Origin: a virus
DNA length: 24,156 bases
Direction: 5' to 3' (one strand)
IMG/VR virus record: IMGVR_UViG_3300008120_000567
Location: 1 to 24,156 of that record
Position 1 is the stretch's first letter. Each line of letters opens with the position of its first letter. The position numbers and the translations under genes are program-made. A model generated the notes under the pieces. That model ran no database searches and was not told the DNA's origin. It was given only the letters and a program-made list of their open reading frames with translations. Positions 20,891 through 24,156 of the stretch are shown here, one piece after another.

Positions 20891-21039
20891 TCTGCAAATA
20901 TAGCTAATAAGTTTATTATTAGCCCTGCTACAATAGAAAGGAGGGAGACAAAGAGAAGAGAGTATGCGAAGAATTCGTTAGTACTCATACACCTAGTGTT
21001 CTTCAATTTTTTTCCTATTTCCTTACAAGCTTCCTTCAT
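20887..21039 (-). CDS. 50-residue single-pass membrane protein
   Basis: A short minus-strand frame starts at the ATG at 21039 and ends with a TGA at 20887 that overlaps the next start as ATGA. The product (MKEACKEIGKKLKNTRCMST at the start) has a basic N-terminal helix of about 17 residues and then one long hydrophobic segment, about residues 25-48 (AYSLLFVSLLSIVAGLIINL), ending in Glu. The basic side predicts an N-in topology. It overlaps the gene upstream by 17 bases, and an A-rich leader precedes it (AAATAAACAAAA). Small membrane proteins expressed early by phages can affect host envelope functions or exclude other phages; nothing here proves that. An alternative start at Met18 would leave mainly the membrane segment. 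Confidence 0.55.
   Translation of the reverse strand: MKEACKEIGKKLKNTRCMSTNEFFAYSLLFVSLLSIVAGLIINLLAIFAE
20895..20902 (-). promoter_or_regulatory. TATATTTG -7-like element just before the gene at 20890
   Basis: Minus-strand TATATTTG is followed by CAGA and the ATG at 20890. It is nearly identical in context to the element before the NinG-like gene (TATATTTGTAGA). It lies inside the coding sequence of the 50-residue membrane protein and has no well-spaced TTG upstream, so chance occurrence is possible. Confidence 0.3.
20904..20922. repeat. 7-bp inverted repeat next to a promoter-like element
   Basis: CTAATAA at 20904-20910 and TTATTAG at 20916-20922 are perfect inverted repeats around GTTTA. 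The repeat abuts the TATATTTG element and could be a repressor site, or a chance AT-rich palindrome in coding sequence. Confidence 0.35.
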
Positions 21040-21289
21040 TTTTGTTTATTTCCTTTTTAACGTCTTTCCAAAACAATATAGCATTCTGCATAGAACGATC
21101 TTTAACGTAGTTGTCCATATCTCTGTATTCTGCTATAATCTTGTCAATTGTGTAATTCGCAATCTGTCTGTAAGCGTAACCGTTCATTTGGAACCCTAAT
21201 CCCATTAGGATTTCTTGTTCCATAGCCTCTGCTTGTTGTTTAGGAGTCATAAGGTGAACAAAGTTAAAGTTTTTCTGCTCGTTCGTCAA
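21023..21289 (-). CDS. Small helical protein, unknown function
   Basis: This 88-residue protein (MTNEQKNFNFVHLMTPKQQAE) is not recognised. It reads as mostly helical, with a Met-rich first half (MEQEILMGLGFQMNG) and a charged second half (YRDMDNYVKDRSMQNAILFWKDVKKEINKNEG). The gene starts inside the end of the previous gene (26-base overlap) and ends inside the start of the small membrane-protein gene (17-base overlap), so it is tightly embedded in the early operon. There is no membrane segment, Cys or signal peptide. Confidence 0.55.
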   Translation of the reverse strand: MTNEQKNFNFVHLMTPKQQAEAMEQEILMGLGFQMNGYAYRQIANYTIDKIIAEYRDMDNYVKDRSMQNAILFWKDVKKEINKNEGSL

Positions 21290-21665
21290 ATCTATATTTC
21301 AATTCTTCCTTAAAAATTTCTCTGTAAAAGTCAGAGATTTGATGTTGTGTCTTTAGGATAGCTTCAATATGATCTGAGTCTAAGTCTTTTAACGGCTTGT
21401 AAACTAGAGGTTGTCTGCCGTCTTTACCTCTGGTTCCCCAGTGTACAGCTGATCTTCTTGTAATGTGAGAGCCATCGTCATAAACGCTTAACTCTTCGTA
21501 AGTACCTACGTTTCTTCTTAAATAGTCTGTACCTCCGTCTACCATAAGAACTTCTTTAGTTACAGTGTCCTTATATTCAACGTAGTTATGTCTATTGTAA
21601 GAAGTTAAGATAGTACCATCTGGTGTCTTAATTCTATTTAATAGAATTCTAGATTCTGTTGTCAT
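21264..21665 (-). CDS. Conserved phage protein, function unknown (DGxDYxRR-type)
   Basis: This 133-residue protein belongs to a phage family I recognise by pattern but cannot name: IKTPDGTILTSYNRHNYVEYKD near the start, MVDGGTDYLRRNVG (about 41-54), a charged AVHWGTRGKDGRQPLVYKPLKDLDSDHIEAIL segment (about 73-104) and a helical end with FKEELKYRFDERAEK. Relatives occur in T4-like and other large phages as small early proteins of unknown role. It overlaps the acetyltransferase gene by 17 bases and the next small gene by 26 bases. No catalytic residues can be assigned with confidence, although the conserved Asp, Arg and His suggest nucleic-acid or nucleotide contact. Confidence 0.6.
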   Translation of the reverse strand: MTTESRILLNRIKTPDGTILTSYNRHNYVEYKDTVTKEVLMVDGGTDYLRRNVGTYEELSVYDDGSHITRRSAVHWGTRGKDGRQPLVYKPLKDLDSDHIEAILKTQHQISDFYREIFKEELKYRFDERAEKL

Positions 21666-22113
21666 CGTAGTCTTTGTTTAAAATGTAAGCGGGTTTTAGC
21701 TCTGTAACAATGTTTCCGTTCTCTAACACAGTCTCATGCAAGCATTCAAATTTATCTATTTTAAAGCCTTCTGCTTGAAAGAAGTTAAGAGATTGGATGT
21801 TCTGTGCTTTAACCCTTGTAAATGCCTTTATAGGGCCCTTATTTTCGTTATAAGCATCATGTAAAGCTATACTAAGTATTGCATGACCATAACGCTTACC
21901 TTGAAACTCGTTAGATACTCGTATAAAAGTAATTCTATACTGGTTATCTTTTTTCTTTTTAATTAAAAGTACTGCTACTATCTCTGTTCCTTCGTGTAGA
22001 GCATGCACCTTTAGTGTAGGATCCATAAATGATTTTTCTGTGAAGGTTACTCCAAAGTGACTAGAGATAAACTCAAAGTACTCAGGTTTCTTTTCACATA
22101 CGTGTGTTATCAT
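21649..22113 (-). CDS. GNAT-family N-acetyltransferase
   Basis: This 154-residue protein has the GNAT acetyl-CoA fold. ITFIRVSNEFQGKRYGHAILSIALHDAY (about 61-88) contains strand 4 and the pyrophosphate-binding loop (Q-x-x-x-x-G-x-A variant, QGKRYGHA), and VKAQNIQSLNFFQAEGFKIDKF (about 102-123) matches motif B, where N-x-x-S-x-x-F-x-x-x-G-F is typical. Length is standard for the family. The acetyl acceptor cannot be read from sequence; phage GNATs can modify host proteins or small molecules. It starts by an ATGA overlap with the small HTH gene and overlaps the next gene by 17 bases, so it is an early-type gene. Confidence 0.8.
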   Translation of the reverse strand: MITHVCEKKPEYFEFISSHFGVTFTEKSFMDPTLKVHALHEGTEIVAVLLIKKKKDNQYRITFIRVSNEFQGKRYGHAILSIALHDAYNENKGPIKAFTRVKAQNIQSLNFFQAEGFKIDKFECLHETVLENGNIVTELKPAYILNKDYDDNRI

Positions 22114-22295
22114 ACGTAGATTATTTTTAGTTTTTCTTTTGCTTTGGCTCTTTTGTAAAGAGAACTGAAAGCATAGTGATTCATACCCATCTTAATACCT
22201 GCTCTACCATAACTTAATTTAAGTTCATCTCTAAGTATAAGAGCAGCGTATTGTTTAGGTGTGAATCCTTTTAGATCTAGTTTTAATTCATCCAT
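22110..22295 (-). CDS. Small HTH protein, sigma region 4-like
   Basis: This 61-residue protein is almost one helix-turn-helix: FTPKQYAALILRDELKLSYGRAGIKMGMNHYAFSSLYKRAKAKEKL (about 11-56). It aligns by pattern with sigma-70 region 4 (LTPRQREVL...GLSYEEIAERLGISPSAVRSRLYRAR), with the turn at KMGMNHYAFSSL. It has no other sigma domain, so it may bind -35-type DNA or RNA polymerase as a small regulator, or be a simple DNA-binding protein. It lies 1 base after the HNH gene and is coupled to the acetyltransferase gene by ATGA. The HTH is fairly clear; the sigma likeness is tentative. Confidence 0.6.
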   Translation of the reverse strand: MDELKLDLKGFTPKQYAALILRDELKLSYGRAGIKMGMNHYAFSSLYKRAKAKEKLKIIYV

Positions 22296-22296
22296 A

Positions 22297-22809
22297 TTAT
22301 ACCATTTTTAATAACTTTTTATACTTAGATCTAGGTAGTTTAAGTCCAGTTACAGCTCCATCATAGCAAATGTTTTCTGCTCTACATGCTTCTGCTACAC
22401 TTTTATAGTAAGTACCTGTCTTTAGACTTACTACATGTATGTGCCAACTAGAAGCTTTGATTGCATTCAAGTGCATGATGTTCTCTACTCTGGTACCCCA
22501 CTTAAGATTGGTGTAGTGATTGTTAAGCTTATCTCCGTCTAAGTGTATTACACACTCACCTTCAGGTCCATCTAAGAAGAGTTTGGCTACCAAAGTTTGC
22601 CTAAACACTCGTTTCTTAAGAGAACCTACAGATAAGATAACTCCTGTAAGTCCATCACGATTAATAAAGCCTTTTAAGATCTTTTCTTTCTTAACTCTAG
22701 CTTCTAGTCTACCGAATCTAGGTTGACTGTAAGATCTTTCTAAGCTTTTAACCTCTCCGTATTCATTTACATGATAGTATTCTTCGAATCCTGGAATAGG
22801 CTTCCACAT
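22297..22809 (-). CDS. HNH homing-type endonuclease with NUMOD4 motif
   Basis: This 170-residue protein begins WKPIPGFEEYYHVNEYGEVKSL (about 2-23), the NUMOD4 DNA-binding motif, followed by CVIHLDGDKLNNHYTNLKWGT (about 85-106), an HNH/His-Me finger core with H-L-D-G and N-N...N-L-x-W. The C-terminal 40 residues (SLKTGTYYKSVAEACRAENICYDGAVTGLKL) look like a NUMOD1-type recognition helix pair. The order NUMOD4-HNH-NUMOD1 is standard for free-standing HNH homing endonucleases of phages. It is packed 2 bases after thymidylate synthase and 1 base before the HTH gene, so it behaves as an intergenic insertion without disrupting either. Target site unknown. Confidence 0.85.
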   Translation of the reverse strand: MWKPIPGFEEYYHVNEYGEVKSLERSYSQPRFGRLEARVKKEKILKGFINRDGLTGVILSVGSLKKRVFRQTLVAKLFLDGPEGECVIHLDGDKLNNHYTNLKWGTRVENIMHLNAIKASSWHIHVVSLKTGTYYKSVAEACRAENICYDGAVTGLKLPRSKYKKLLKMV

Positions 22810-22811
22810 AA

Positions 22812-23816
22812 TTAATTGCTTAAGGGTGCTTTTATTGCTGGATGAGACTTATACTTAGTTAGAATAACATCATTAAGTGAAGAACAATTGATACCATCTC
22901 TTACATAAACTATAGGCAGTTCGTAAGAGTCTCTTTCTATTTGTTCTTTAGCTTGTTCTATGTGATTCAAGTAAAGGTGAGTATCTCCTAAATTACCGAT
23001 TAATTCATCAGGAATCATACCAACCTCATCAGCAAGCATAATCAAGAGAAGAGCATAGGAGGCGATATTGAAGGGAAGACCGAGGAAAGTATCTACTGAA
23101 CGCTGATTCCACATTAAAGAGATAGCTCTACTTGGGATATTAAACTTCTCAAAATCGCTTAAGGTAAGTTGTGCTTTACCATTAAAGTGTTTATCCATGT
23201 ACGTCTTCTTCTCTTCGTAGGTCAACTTTCTTGTGTAGACTTGGAAGCCATAATGGCAAGGAGGAAGTACCATTTGATCTAATTCTCCAACATTCCAAGC
23301 ACTAACCATCAATCGTCTTGAGTCTGGATTAGTCTTTAAATCGTTGATTAGATTAGCAATTTGGTCTACACTTGTTTCAGTGCCGTAATCCATGTCTTTA
23401 TCAGATACCCAACTTCTCCATTGCTTACCATAAATTGGACCTAACTCACCATATCTAGCAGCAAACTCAGGATTAGTCTTGATTTGTTCTGCAAACTCTT
23501 CTATAGTGTAAGCGTCTCTATCATTTGGTCTAGGTTCACGGTAAGATTTATAAGCATCACCTGTCCAGATATTACATCCGTTATCTAAAAGGTATTTAAT
23601 GTTAGTGTCACCCTTTAAAAACCACAGCAACTCAGTTACTATTGTCTTCCAAGGCATCTTCTTAGTGGTTAAGAGAGGAAATCCATCACTCATTCTGTGT
23701 CTAATGGTGTAGCCAAAGATTGACTTAGTACCTGTTCCTGTTCTATCAGACTTTTCTACTCCGTAATCTAAGATAGATTGAAGTAGGATCTGATATTGTG
23801 TGTCTATGCTGTTCAT
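22812..23816 (-). CDS. thyA: Thymidylate synthase
   Basis: This protein of about 334 residues converts dUMP and methylene-tetrahydrofolate to dTMP. Family motifs are present in order: SDRTGTGTKSIFGY (about 23-36, phosphate-binding Arg), DGFPLLTTKKMPWKTIVTELLWFLKGDTN (about 44-72), MVLPPCHYGFQVY (about 182-194, nucleophilic Cys), NQRSVDTFLGLPFNIASYALLI (about 237-258) and GDTHLYLNHIEQAKEQ (about 276-291). The Asn in LPFNIASY favours dUMP over dCMP, so it is a true thymidylate synthase rather than a dCMP hydroxymethylase. It is longer than the 264-residue E. coli enzyme because of inserts near 90-160 and 195-225, a known type of variation. It is coupled by ATGA to the upstream gene and works with the dCMP deaminase encoded at 3813-4253. 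Confidence 0.95.
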   Translation of the reverse strand: MNSIDTQYQILLQSILDYGVEKSDRTGTGTKSIFGYTIRHRMSDGFPLLTTKKMPWKTIVTELLWFLKGDTNIKYLLDNGCNIWTGDAYKSYREPRPNDRDAYTIEEFAEQIKTNPEFAARYGELGPIYGKQWRSWVSDKDMDYGTETSVDQIANLINDLKTNPDSRRLMVSAWNVGELDQMVLPPCHYGFQVYTRKLTYEEKKTYMDKHFNGKAQLTLSDFEKFNIPSRAISLMWNQRSVDTFLGLPFNIASYALLLIMLADEVGMIPDELIGNLGDTHLYLNHIEQAKEQIERDSYELPIVYVRDGINCSSLNDVILTKYKSHPAIKAPLSN

Positions 23817-24100
23817 ATTTGAAAGTCTGAGTACTTAAGTCCCCATTGTACATTAACCCACATCATCTCTTTCTCTGCTAATCCCTTATTCATCTTTAGT
23901 TTTTCTCTAAGATAAGCGACTCCCCATTTTTTCCACTCTTCTGCCTGTGCAGTAGTCATAGTCCAATCGGTAAACCAATCGTCTTTACGGTCTTTGATGT
24001 CATCAAATGTAACTTCATGACCTGCAATAACAAACATCTGATTGATGATGTCAATCAATGCTTGTTCTCGTTTTTCTTCTCTACTCATTCGTTTTGCCAT
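23813..24100 (-). CDS. Small phage protein, paralogue of the gene at 14920-15243
   Basis: This 95-residue protein has a basic start (MAKRMSREEKREQ), a helical segment, then DIKDRKDDWFTDWTMTTAQAEEWKKWGVAYLREKLKMN, a pattern shared with the 107-residue protein at 14920-15243 (DGWYEKHTWTIEQEDNFLMW). It ends in a helix and WGLKYSDFQI. Many phages carry such small DDWF/WT-type proteins; their role is unknown. It is the first gene behind the promoter at 24126-24156 with a 25-base leader and is coupled by ATGA to thymidylate synthase. Confidence 0.65.
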   Translation of the reverse strand: MAKRMSREEKREQALIDIINQMFVIAGHEVTFDDIKDRKDDWFTDWTMTTAQAEEWKKWGVAYLREKLKMNKGLAEKEMMWVNVQWGLKYSDFQI

Positions 24101-24125
24101 AATTCGTAAATGCTATTTGTTGTTG

Positions 24126-24156
24126 CAAACTTAATGTAGTTTTCTTTCTGTTCCAA
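24126..24156 (-). promoter_or_regulatory. Bacteroidetes-type promoter for the minus-strand early genes
   Basis: On the minus strand TTG at 24156-24154 is followed after 20 bases by TAAGTTTG at 24133-24126, matching the -33 and -7 elements of Bacteroidetes promoters. The ATG at 24100 lies 25 bases downstream. This is the best minus-strand promoter in the window and should drive the first gene group. The -33 element touches the window edge, so it may be part of a larger divergent control region. Confidence 0.65.

Noticed and set aside
22297-22809. HNH gene considered as part of an intron or intein in thymidylate synthase
   Set aside because: Thymidylate synthase is complete with all motifs and its own stop before the HNH gene starts, so the endonuclease is free-standing.
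3813-24100. Stop-codon recoding, as seen in some crAss-like phages
   Set aside because: TAA, TAG (for example at 4255-4257) and TGA (for example at 23813-23815) all end genes at natural positions, and genes stay full length under the standard bacterial code.
1-24156. tRNA genes and CRISPR arrays
   Set aside because: No cloverleaf-like segments with TTC-A-A type arms were noticed in the few non-coding gaps, and no spaced repeat array is present.

Overview
The window looks like part of the genome of a tailed phage that infects a Bacteroidetes host, most plausibly a crAss-like phage (Crassvirales). Support for this comes from the low GC content, A-rich leaders of the type TTAAAATAAAAA in place of Shine-Dalgarno sites, promoter candidates with the Bacteroidetes TAnnTTTG -7 element, tight ATGA/TAATG gene overlaps and two long opposed gene blocks. 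The gene content also fits: family A DNA polymerase, primase, DnaB-type helicase, SSB-like protein, Sak4-like ATPase, PD-(D/E)XK nuclease, uracil-DNA glycosylase, thymidylate synthase and dCMP deaminase. TAA, TAG and TGA all end genes here, so there is no sign of stop-codon recoding. The crAss-like assignment is inference; no capsid, portal or terminase gene lies in the window.

Plus-strand block (1-3096): the tail of an unidentified gene, a hairpin, a clear TTG-N19-TAAATTTG promoter, a small beta-rich probable virion protein, a lysis group (holin, inner-membrane spanin and an out-of-frame overlapping second spanin candidate), a calcineurin-like metallophosphoesterase and a small acidic protein. 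A bidirectional hairpin at 3111-3138 separates it from the converging minus-strand block.

Minus-strand block (24156 down to 3189): hairpin terminators divide it into five groups. (i) 24100-20687: early-type small genes, thymidylate synthase, an HNH endonuclease, an HTH protein, a GNAT acetyltransferase and small unknowns, including a 50-residue membrane protein. (ii) 20613-13343: a 689-residue conserved phage protein, a zinc metallopeptidase, a possible helicase accessory protein, DnaB-type helicase, Sak4-like ATPase and SSB-like protein. (iii) 13270-9926: primase, a protein with a DnaA domain IV, uracil-DNA glycosylase and a DUF932 protein. (iv) 9846-5819: NinG-like HNH protein, family A DNA polymerase, small genes, a NinB-like protein and a dATP/dGTP diphosphohydrolase-like protein. 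(v) 5668-3189: PD-(D/E)XK nuclease, dCMP deaminase, a GroES-like protein and unknowns. Together these form a nearly self-contained replication, recombination and nucleotide-supply module.

The most striking observation is a 65-bp exact direct repeat (6456-6520 and 7393-7457). One copy is the natural 3' end of the NinB-like gene plus the leader of the next gene. The other copy forms the 3' end of the DNA polymerase gene, so the polymerase ends with the NinB-like tail (16 residues plus stop) just after its QG motif and lacks motif C (the HDE region) and the end of the palm. No motif C segment was found elsewhere in the window. This is either a recent template-switch event that should inactivate the polymerase or an assembly error. 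Other points of note are the DnaA domain IV protein, the metallopeptidase with a zinc ribbon, altered active-site motifs in the primase Toprim domain and the uracil-DNA glycosylase, and a promoter element lying inside a terminator hairpin.
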